Source of the DNA: Bacteroidota bacterium
GTDB taxonomy: Bacteria > Bacteroidota > Bacteroidia > Flavobacteriales > Flavobacteriaceae
Direction: 5' to 3'
NCBI GenBank assembly: GCA_024278565.1
Contig: JAJRSY010000279.1
Location: forward strand, 1 to 9,734
Length of the DNA: 9,734 nt
Shown: positions 1-5,990 of the stretch, piece after piece
Position numbering within the stretch: position 1 is the first letter of the stretch
Layout of the letters: each line of letters opens with the position of its first letter
Notes under the pieces: model-generated
What the model was told of the DNA's origin: nothing
Database searches by the model: none
What the model saw: only the letters and a program-made list of their open reading frames with translations
Program-made: the position numbers and the translations under genes

Positions 1-24
1 AAAAATAGGTGTCGAGAAACGGTT

Positions 25-69
25 CCCTCCCTTCGGAGGAGGGTTAGCCTGCCTGGCCGGACAGGCAGG
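25..69. repeat. GC-rich double inverted repeat, dispersed-repeat type
   Basis: Two hairpins lie side by side in otherwise AT-rich DNA. The first pairs CCTCC (26-30) with GGAGG (35-39) around a four-base loop. The second pairs CCTGCCTG (48-55) with CAGGCAGG (62-69), a perfect 8-bp stem around the loop GCCGGA. The local G+C content is far above that of the flanks and no reading frame crosses it convincingly. GC-rich palindromic elements of this look are common between genes in Flavobacteriaceae, so a dispersed REP-like repeat is the likely reading. No T-run follows either stem, so it does not look like an intrinsic terminator. The structure is seen directly; the family assignment is inference. 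Confidence 0.55.
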
Positions 70-176
70 GTGGGGACGGCTCCAAAGCGAAACTGTCCAG
101 ACCTGTTCGATTTAGGGAAATTTGTCGTGCACCCATATTATATTGGTTTTAAATACTTTACGAACCCTGCAATTTT

Positions 177-193
177 TCCTTGCGCTCCTTGCG
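177..193. repeat. Short direct repeat TCCTTGCG x2
   Basis: The 8-mer TCCTTGCG occurs at 177-184 and again at 186-193, separated by a single C. It lies in the gene-free stretch between the double hairpin and the transposase remnant. Nothing else is recognisable between about 70 and 245, and no start codon there opens a convincing frame. It may be debris of a dispersed intergenic repeat. Function is unknown. Confidence 0.35.
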
Positions 194-245
194 TTTAGAT
201 TTTCGTTCCGGTACTCAAGAGGTCGGCTCTAAAACTTGATGCTGA

Positions 246-476
246 TTAGTTACAAAAAAACGAATTAAAACCCTGAAAAAAGACAGGTTGGGCAATATGG
301 AAAAAGTATTGGAAGTCTATAAACGGCCATACAATGCTTTACGTCCAGTAGTTTGTATGGACGAATCACCAAAACAGTTGATAGGGCAAATAAAGACACC
401 TATTAAAATGGAGAAAGGTAGGCCCGAAAAATATGATTATGTGATTAGTTTCACCAGGTTATTGTTCTTCATTTGA
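246..476 (+). pseudogene. IS630-type transposase remnant (internal fragment)
   Basis: A short frame, open from just after a TGA at 243-245 and readable from a TTG at 288, encodes a stretch matching the DDE catalytic domain of IS630/Tc1-like transposases. The recognisable part is MEKVLEVYKRPYN, followed by PVVCMDESPKQLIG and PEKYDY. The aspartate in VCMDE corresponds to the first catalytic acidic residue. Similarity stops at about 443, where the expected Y-x-R-NG continuation is replaced by unrelated residues, and the frame closes at 476. The N-terminal DNA-binding part and the rest of the catalytic core are missing from all frames nearby, and no terminal inverted repeats are visible. It is therefore a dead fragment of roughly 50 meaningful codons. 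The family call rests on remembered motif patterns but is fairly secure. Confidence 0.7.
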
Positions 477-511
477 TTTTCTTATTGTTGATTCAAATGT
501 ACTATCCCTTT

Positions 512-703
512 TTAAGAACTCCCTAAAAGTGTGATTATGCTATCTGGCCTGATTGTATAACGAAATTGTTGATGTTTCAATAAGCTTTCAAATTCATAGG
601 CAATACCCATTTATTTTAATAAGGCAGTTCCACGAACATCAAAATCAATAATCCGGCATGTGTCACTAACAAATTCTGAAATCACAATATTTCTTTTTAT
701 TCA
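512..703 (-). pseudogene. Possible decayed minus-strand reading frame, split by one stop
   Basis: Just downstream of the SulP gene, in a different frame that overlaps its last codons, the minus strand reads through about 63 codons with one internal TAA (611-613). The upstream half includes CRIIDFDVRGTALLK. The second half starts with an ATG immediately after the stop (608-610) and reads MGIAYEFESLLKHQQFRY and then TIRPDSIITLLGSS before its stop at 512-514. Composition looks protein-like rather than random AT-rich DNA. I do not recognise the family. It could be a degraded small gene, a 32-codon ORF (512-610), or chance. Together with the transposase fragment next to it, it suggests that 1-696 is a scrap region of old insertions. 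Confidence 0.25.
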
Positions 704-2427
704 CAATTAGTTCTATTCTGATACGCAACCTTTCGTTGAATATTCGATAGGCAATTTGGATCATCAAAATAGGCCACCGCCTCTTTTGTAGAAACAAAAA
801 GGTGCTCTTTTTGTAGTTCTTTGATGATATTACTCGTGAAAATGGTATCTCGTGTTGGGCCAATGGCTCCAGAAATATAAAAGGTCAAACCTTTAACGTG
901 AAGATCGGCTATAAGCTTTGTAAGCATTCGTGCGGCACTACTGTCAATATAATTTATAGCTTCGGCATTCAATATCACCCCTTTTAAACCACATTCTTTT
1001 TCTTTGATAAAATTCAGTAACTGTTTCTTAAAGAAGCTGGCATTACCGAAATAGAGCTGCGAATCAAAACGAACGATCAACAAATCATTTCGGACAATCA
1101 CCCCGTCACCAAATCGATTAACATTTTTATAATAATCAGAACCCTCCACATTTCCCAAAACCGCAAAATGCGGTTTTGATGTACGATAGACCATCAATAG
1201 TAGCGAAAACAACATCCCTATCAATATACCCTGCGGAATACCAATAAAAAGGGTAATGGCAACGGTGGCCAACAATACCACAAATTCATCCTTTTGATTC
1301 TTAAATAGTTCTTTTGTATAAGAGAGATCGATCAATCCAAAAACCGCCACCATAATGATACTCGCCAATACCGCTTTGGGCAGAAAATAGAACAGAGGTG
1401 TTAAAAAAAGTAATGTAAGTACTATTAATGCTACCGTGAACAAGGCCGATATATTGGTTTTCACCCCTGCCTCCCTGTTTATTGCCGAACGCGCAAAACT
1501 AGATGTAACCGGATAAGACCTAAAAAAAGAACCTACCATGTTTGATGCGCCCAAAGCGATCAACTCTTGGTTGGCATCAATGGTTTCCTCTCCATCTTTT
1601 TCTTCCAGTGCTTTACCGATCGATATCGCCTCTAGATAACCCACCAAGGCCAAGGTCAGGGCTATGGGCCAGATGCTCAAGGCATTTTCATGTTTGAAGT
1701 CCGGTATTTGAAAATCGGGCAGCCCGATGGGCACTTTTCCCACAATCTCAACTCCGAATGATTCCAAATCAAGAAAATAAACAGCTAAAATCCCCAAGAC
1801 CACCACCAACAGTATTGAAGGGGTTTTTGAGTTCCATTTTTTTAAGCCGATAATCATAAGTATACCAAGCACACCTATAGCGAGGTCATACCAATTTGTT
1901 TCTGATATTCGTTCAAATATGTTTATGAACAATATATTAAAGTGACTGCTCTGTTCCATTTCGATGCCCAATAAGTGCTTGAACTGATTGAAGATTATAA
2001 TAAAAGCCGCTGCTGAGGTAAACCCACTGATCACAGGTCTTGATAAAAACCCTACCAAAAAACCCATTCGAAAAACACCCAACAACATCTGGATCGCGCC
2101 TACCATAAAAGCCAAAAAAATGGCCATGGTAATATAATCCTCGACCCCTGAAATTTTTAAAGCTCCTAAACCTGCCGCTACCAAAAGTGAATCGATTGCA
2201 ACGGGACCCAGGGCCAAATGCTTTGAGGTGCCCAAAAGAGCATACACCAACAACGGAAAAATAGAAGCGTACAAACCGTAAACAGGGGGTAGATCGGCAA
2301 TCATCGCATAGGCCATGCCCTGTGGTATCAGAACAACACCAACAGTAAGCCCGGCAACCAAATCTTTCAACAAGTAGTCTTTACGATAGTTCGGTAACCA
2401 CTGAAGAAAAGGAAGGTATTTTTGCAT
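697..2427 (-). CDS. SulP-family anion transporter with C-terminal STAS domain
   Basis: A 576-residue inner-membrane transporter of the SLC26/SulP family, which moves sulfate, bicarbonate or other anions by Na+ symport, H+ symport or exchange; the substrate cannot be told from sequence. The N-terminal signature IPQGMAYA lies at about 34-41, followed by PPVYGLYASIFP and the GTSKHLALGPVA segment. About ten or more hydrophobic segments fill residues 22-415. GASNMVGSFFRSYPVTSSFARSA (about 293-315) is the conserved family core. A STAS domain spans about 440-556 and contains INYIDSSAARML in the position of the anti-sigma-antagonist DSSG loop. Length is normal for bacterial SulP proteins. The ATG at 2425-2427 sits four bases after a TAAATTTG promoter match. 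A 79-bp gap to the upstream lipoprotein gene suggests its own promoter. No frameshift or missing segment is seen. Confidence 0.93.
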   Translation of the reverse strand: MQKYLPFLQWLPNYRKDYLLKDLVAGLTVGVVLIPQGMAYAMIADLPPVYGLYASIFPLLVYALLGTSKHLALGPVAIDSLLVAAGLGALKISGVEDYITMAIFLAFMVGAIQMLLGVFRMGFLVGFLSRPVISGFTSAAAFIIIFNQFKHLLGIEMEQSSHFNILFINIFERISETNWYDLAIGVLGILMIIGLKKWNSKTPSILLVVVLGILAVYFLDLESFGVEIVGKVPIGLPDFQIPDFKHENALSIWPIALTLALVGYLEAISIGKALEEKDGEETIDANQELIALGASNMVGSFFRSYPVTSSFARSAINREAGVKTNISALFTVALIVLTLLFLTPLFYFLPKAVLASIIMVAVFGLIDLSYTKELFKNQKDEFVVLLATVAITLFIGIPQGILIGMLFSLLLMVYRTSKPHFAVLGNVEGSDYYKNVNRFGDGVIVRNDLLIVRFDSQLYFGNASFFKKQLLNFIKEKECGLKGVILNAEAINYIDSSAARMLTKLIADLHVKGLTFYISGAIGPTRDTIFTSNIIKELQKEHLFVSTKEAVAYFDDPNCLSNIQRKVAYQNRTNCE

Positions 2428-2431
2428 TTAA

Positions 2432-2439
2432 CAAATTTA
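2432..2439 (-). promoter_or_regulatory. Candidate Bacteroidota -7 promoter element for the SulP gene
   Basis: Read on the minus strand the sequence is TAAATTTG, an exact match to the Bacteroidota -7 consensus TAnnTTTG. Only TTAA separates it from the SulP ATG, so transcription would begin at or next to the start codon, giving a leaderless or near-leaderless mRNA. No TTTG sits at the usual -33 spacing; the nearest one is only 12 bases upstream. The missing -33 box lowers confidence. Confidence 0.35.
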
Positions 2440-2460
2440 CGTTTAAATGTGCAAATGAAT

Positions 2461-2474
2461 GTAACCTTGGTTAC
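2461..2474. promoter_or_regulatory. Inverted repeat GTAACC-TT-GGTTAC upstream of the SulP gene
   Basis: A perfect 6-bp inverted repeat with a two-base centre lies 34-47 bases upstream of the SulP start codon, about where the -33 region would be for the TAAATTTG element. It is in the intergenic gap between the SulP gene and the small lipoprotein gene. The size and symmetry suit a dimeric regulator such as a Crp/Fnr- or MarR-type protein, but no regulator gene is in the window. It could also be a weak hairpin in the upstream transcript. Confidence 0.35.
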
Positions 2475-2506
2475 TAAGAAAAATTCCAATCAAACAGCAA
2501 GCCCAT

Positions 2507-3031
2507 TTATTTATTAAAAACAGTTTTCCAAGTTGCGCAAGACACTCTTTTATTTCCGTTTTCGTCGAGCAAACCTGTGTCTCCCCAAAGTCTTACCGAG
2601 TCTTTTACCTCTTCAGGAAAAATCTGCAAAAGCGCATCGTAACCTCTATGTGCCGACCAGATAACAAACTCATAATCTTGTACTTGGGCATTTGTCAAAA
2701 GAGTCTCTAAATAGGCGTTTTGCCCACATTCATCTCCATTGATAGATACATTTAAGGTTGGTATTGATAGGTTTTCGGCTAGATGACCCGTCTCTACAAA
2801 CTGGCATGTACCCGTCACATCTTGTGAATTGGGGCCGAGACTACATGAGGTAAACCCCATATCGAAATTTCTAGAAGTATGCTCCGAAAAATAGTTTTCG
2901 GTCACACAATTCTGATCTGGCAGTATAGTATCATTTGTACTACAGCCAATAATAGTGAAAATGCCCACCACCACTAAAAGTCCAATCCTGTTAATCGATT
3001 TCAGTATTTTTAAATTGTTTTCAACCAGCAC
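2507..3031 (-). CDS. Small secreted lipoprotein, possibly an internally deleted TIM-barrel-type protein
   Basis: A 174-residue predicted lipoprotein. A basic N-terminus is followed by a hydrophobic stretch (about 17-29) and the lipobox TIIGC with Cys30, so it should be exported and lipid-anchored. The only good start is GTG at 3029-3031; no in-frame ATG precedes the signal peptide. The mature part contains RNFDMGFTS (about 54-62), TGHLAENLSIP (81-91), QDYEFVIWSAHRGYDALLQIFPEE in two halves (118-141), and an RLWGDTGLLDENGNKR-like end (147-162). Both ends resemble the first and last strands of larger TIM-barrel, glycoside-hydrolase-like lipoproteins as I remember them in Flavobacteriia. Here the middle appears missing, and Ser, Cys or Gly stand where tryptophan or arginine would be expected. 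It may be a shortened relic or a distinct small family. No function is assigned. Confidence 0.6.
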   Translation of the reverse strand: MLVENNLKILKSINRIGLLVVVGIFTIIGCSTNDTILPDQNCVTENYFSEHTSRNFDMGFTSCSLGPNSQDVTGTCQFVETGHLAENLSIPTLNVSINGDECGQNAYLETLLTNAQVQDYEFVIWSAHRGYDALLQIFPEEVKDSVRLWGDTGLLDENGNKRVSCATWKTVFNK

Positions 3032-3083
3032 ATCGAAATACGCTATATACTAACGGAATAAAAATAATTTAGTTGCCTGCGCC

Positions 3084-3674
3084 CTAGTCGTTCAATTTAC
3101 CCAAAAACACATTTACTTTTGGGTTGATCGGGTTACCTGCGATTCGCCTTAAGGCAACTACCTGCCCTGCATGCCAAATGGCATCTTCGATCGGGCCATT
3201 AAGATTGTTCCAAAAAGGAAATTCAGAAGTAGTGCCATCCCGTATAAAAATAATTTTATGCCCCGCTATGTCATCGGTAGCCTTAAACAATTCACTAGCG
3301 GTTTTGAAGTTTTGCAATGTCGCTTTTCGTTTTTCCGCTGGCATCAATTCTGGCTGTTTTTGAGAGAAATCGGTCGGTTGCTTTTTGGCACAATTCACTA
3401 TTACCCGTGAAAGTCCGTATAAATGATCCGAAACCTGCGAAATAGTACGCCCCTCATTGCCCGGTTCATAAGACAGGTCTTTTTCGGTCAGACCTTCGGT
3501 GGCCCAATAATACCGAAAACCCAGACCATCGATCATTCGTGACACCACCTTACCTGGCGTATAGTTTTCTGGTGCTTCGGGAATAGATGCATACGGTAGC
3601 GAATCGTTCATGGTTTCTTGTGATATTAGGGTTGTACAAAACAATAGTGCAAGCAAGCTTGAAAAAATTCTCAT
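3084..3674 (-). CDS. Exported DinB-like four-helix protein
   Basis: A 196-residue protein with an N-terminal signal peptide: MRIFSSLLALLFCTTLIS, with cleavage probably just before QE at 19-20, a usual Flavobacteriia pattern. The mature part fits the DinB/YfiT superfamily of four-helix-bundle, metal-binding proteins. The segment RTISQVSDHLYGLSR carries His84 and the C-terminal segment DAIWHAGQVVALRRIAGNP carries His168; both histidines lie where the family binds its metal. Most DinB-like proteins are cytoplasmic and some act as thiol-dependent S-transferases; the exported form is a recognisable but little-studied subgroup. The biochemical role is unknown. The start is ATG at 3672-3674, directly preceded by a strong palindrome at 3694-3711. 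Gaps of 93 bp to the epimerase gene and 52 bp to the lipoprotein gene leave operon membership open. Confidence 0.8.
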   Translation of the reverse strand: MRIFSSLLALLFCTTLISQETMNDSLPYASIPEAPENYTPGKVVSRMIDGLGFRYYWATEGLTEKDLSYEPGNEGRTISQVSDHLYGLSRVIVNCAKKQPTDFSQKQPELMPAEKRKATLQNFKTASELFKATDDIAGHKIIFIRDGTTSEFPFWNNLNGPIEDAIWHAGQVVALRRIAGNPINPKVNVFLGKLND

Positions 3675-3693
3675 AGATCTTTAGAATTTATGG

Positions 3694-3711
3694 TTTACAA
3701 AGTTTTGTAAA
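3694..3711. promoter_or_regulatory. Perfect 8-bp inverted repeat, operator candidate for the DinB-like gene
   Basis: TTTACAAA (3694-3701) and TTTGTAAA (3704-3711) form a perfect inverted repeat around the dinucleotide GT. It lies 20-37 bases upstream of the ATG of the DinB-like gene, inside the 93-bp gap after the epimerase gene. An 18-bp symmetric site at this place is what a dimeric helix-turn-helix repressor or activator would use. It is too AT-rich, and has no T-run, to be an intrinsic terminator. The cognate regulator is not in the window. Confidence 0.45.
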
Positions 3712-3767
3712 AATATACGCTATGGTTCTTGAGATATCAATTGATTTTGAGAGCGAAAAATGAATCC

Positions 3768-4547
3768 CTAGCCATTCACCGATATGCTTATTGTAAACAC
3801 TTTCTCATTCTCCCTTAAATACTGAAACCCTTCATGAAGGTTTTGCGGTTTAACTTCATAGGGGTAGAAGGTAATTGGCTCGATACAGACCATATTTCCA
3901 ACTTCCGTCCATAACATAAAACTACCGAAACCTTCTGTTTTTATTTGAAGTTCGTTTTTATCTTTTAATACAACGAGATCGCAATCAGATAGCTGGTATG
4001 CCCTGCTGCCAACAGCAAGTATTTCATTAAGTGAAATGGTCTTTTTACCCGCTATCACAATTGGGTTCTTGGTCGTCAATCTAAATGCGGGGTGATAACC
4101 TATCATATAGGGCGTATCACGTTCGCCAGTGATGGTAAACGAAATTTTGAGTCCCTGGGCCGTTAACTGAATTTTTTTTCGAAACTCAAAATCGTAGGTC
4201 CAATACAAAAATTGTTTGTCAGACTTTGTGGGATATTTTGAGTTCTTGACCGGCGTTCGAGCTACATAGCTTTTCTTGTATTCTACCATAACGTCAGTTT
4301 GCGTGACCAGTTCATAGTTCATTTCACGTAAATGTCCGTGTTGGTCTTGAATGGCAACATCTCTAGGTGTCTGTACTTGAAAACCTGCCTCGGCCGTGGG
4401 ACCGATGATCGGAAACATTTCGGTATCTGAACTGCCCCAACCGGGGCTTCCCTTTTGATGCATATACTCGTGCCCATCAACTTGATAGCCTGTCAATTCA
4501 CCAGCATCGACTTTAACCAATTGGCCCTCTAGTTTTAATGATATCAT
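3768..4547 (-). CDS. Aldose 1-epimerase family protein (galactose-mutarotase-like)
   Basis: A 259-residue cytoplasmic-type protein with no signal peptide, matching the aldose-1-epimerase superfamily that interconverts alpha and beta anomers of sugars. Visible landmarks in order are FPIIGP (45-50), QHGHLRE (69-75, with His72), GYHPAF (150-155, with His152) and the CIEPITFYP segment (221-229, with Glu223). His72, His152 and Glu223 correspond to the substrate-binding and catalytic residues of the fold, so the enzyme should be active. The size and motif wording resemble the LacX/YeaD-like branch rather than classical GalM of about 340 residues, so the sugar, possibly a phosphorylated hexose, is uncertain. 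Its ATG overlaps the CotH stop as ATGA (4544-4547), which argues strongly for translational coupling and a shared mRNA. Confidence 0.87.
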   Translation of the reverse strand: MISLKLEGQLVKVDAGELTGYQVDGHEYMHQKGSPGWGSSDTEMFPIIGPTAEAGFQVQTPRDVAIQDQHGHLREMNYELVTQTDVMVEYKKSYVARTPVKNSKYPTKSDKQFLYWTYDFEFRKKIQLTAQGLKISFTITGERDTPYMIGYHPAFRLTTKNPIVIAGKKTISLNEILAVGSRAYQLSDCDLVVLKDKNELQIKTEGFGSFMLWTEVGNMVCIEPITFYPYEVKPQNLHEGFQYLRENEKVFTISISVNG

Positions 4548-5965
4548 ACCTTACTCTTGTATTGATCGACCAAAAGTGCATTTATGGCTCCGTCCATCCA
4601 AACCGTTCTATTTGAAATCCAACCTTTTAAATAATCGGTTTCTTCGATATAAGTGTCGCCAATAAAAACATTGGGCCAGACATAGTTGCCCAAAACATCC
4701 CAGGTATCAAAATTCGTTTTTAGGGCACCTGATCTATCGAGAACATCAATATAACCATCAACCTTAGATCGAACACTTGCTGTTGATAATGTACTGCCTC
4801 TCAAGGCACCCCATCTCTCTTTTAAAAGGGTGACAAAACTAGGGTCTTCCAGCAACCTACTCCACCAGAAAGGAACACTCAATGAATCGCTAGGACATCG
4901 TTCATTGAATTCATAGGCCCAAACATCGGGTTCACCACCACTGCAATAATCGGCGTTACCGAAGGCCAGGTTAAAATCCCAAATTGGACCCATTTTCAAT
5001 TTTCCGTTCTTATCCTTATGCATATAGGTACTGATACGGTAACCGTCAACATTGTTCGAGAGTTCGTTCAAGATGAAAAAATCAACAAAACTATCGACAT
5101 CTATAAAGGCAGAATAACCATTGACCGGATCCGTAAAGTTATCGGAAGCCAAAGCAGTTTCAAAATCATTGATATAGGTTGAAATATAATCTTTTTGCTC
5201 GGGGGCTATCTTATTCGCTTTGGGGTAGGTGTATATAAACCGTATCTCTTGACTATCTGAATCCATAGAGGACCCCCACTGAGAACTAAAGGAATTTTGC
5301 TCATCAAACCCTTTATCGATTTTTAGAATATAGCCTCCGGTCAGGTCCTCACCACTATTCTCGTCATCTTTCAATTTGTTGATATTTATACGCTCTATAT
5401 CACGTTTTAATTTTTCCATAAAAACGTAAACACCCCTATAGTCACCATTAATGCTCACCTCAACCAACTGACTTCGACTTGCATACCTGTTCATGTCATG
5501 CGCAAGGTCATAAATCAACAAATTTCTAACGAGTGATTTATCACTGTACGGTGCATAAAGAATCCAATCTTCTTCTTCGGGAAATCCTAATAAGGAAACA
5601 TCGGTATCATTGTTTTCAGCATCACGTGTTTCAAAACCGTACGATTTCTTAGGAAACATTTGCGATGAAGACCCTCTGATCTCGATACCTATCATTCCAT
5701 CATGAACAACATTGCCCTTTTCTGAAATCGTTATTTGGGCGTCTATTTTCGGCTCATCAACAATTTCAATTCCATCGGTAGTTATAGAAAAAAGAGGGAG
5801 TTTGTCTTCTACGGCTACTTCGGGCTCCTCTTGTTGCACTTCATCAGAAACTACAGGCACAACATTATCATCACTACTGCAGGCACTGATTGATGTCAGC
5901 AAAATAATAAAAAACAGGTCCTTAACAGCAAGACTTCGAAATAGGAACTTCTTTTTTGACATCAC
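4544..5965 (-). CDS. CotH-kinase-family lipoprotein
   Basis: A 473-codon reading frame whose first codon is GTG (5963-5965), followed at once by ATG (5960-5962); the ATG giving MSKKKFLFR is the more likely start. A hydrophobic segment ends in the lipobox SISAC (Cys29), then SSDD and an acidic, Glu/Val-rich linker to about residue 55, as in surface lipoproteins of the group. The CotH domain follows: EIRGSSSQMFPKKSYGFETRD (about 95-115), LLGFPEEEDWILYAPYSDKS (125-144), GVYVFMEKLKRD (178-189), GGYILKIDKG (210-219) and GPIWDFNLAFGN (326-337). CotH proteins are atypical kinases first known from Bacillus spore coats; in Bacteroidota they are common exported proteins of unknown target. The metal-site segment reads DFN where DFD or DYD is frequent. 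It lies 25-28 bp after the cysteine synthase gene and overlaps the epimerase gene. Confidence 0.88.
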   Translation of the reverse strand: MMSKKKFLFRSLAVKDLFFIILLTSISACSSDDNVVPVVSDEVQQEEPEVAVEDKLPLFSITTDGIEIVDEPKIDAQITISEKGNVVHDGMIGIEIRGSSSQMFPKKSYGFETRDAENNDTDVSLLGFPEEEDWILYAPYSDKSLVRNLLIYDLAHDMNRYASRSQLVEVSINGDYRGVYVFMEKLKRDIERININKLKDDENSGEDLTGGYILKIDKGFDEQNSFSSQWGSSMDSDSQEIRFIYTYPKANKIAPEQKDYISTYINDFETALASDNFTDPVNGYSAFIDVDSFVDFFILNELSNNVDGYRISTYMHKDKNGKLKMGPIWDFNLAFGNADYCSGGEPDVWAYEFNERCPSDSLSVPFWWSRLLEDPSFVTLLKERWGALRGSTLSTASVRSKVDGYIDVLDRSGALKTNFDTWDVLGNYVWPNVFIGDTYIEETDYLKGWISNRTVWMDGAINALLVDQYKSKV

Positions 5966-5990
5966 TCATTTTTTTTTCAAGATAGTTAAA

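Noticed and set aside
3124..3410. Plus-strand open frames across the DinB-like gene, and similar ones at 5712-6288, 7365-7607 and 8476-9222 on the opposite strand of real genes.
   Set aside because: They are antisense shadows of strongly supported genes, overlap each other and show no recognisable protein features.
3736..3745. ATCAATTGAT palindrome after the epimerase gene.
   Set aside because: It is short, wholly AT-rich apart from its centre, and expected by chance in such DNA; the nearby 18-bp repeat at 3694-3711 is much stronger.
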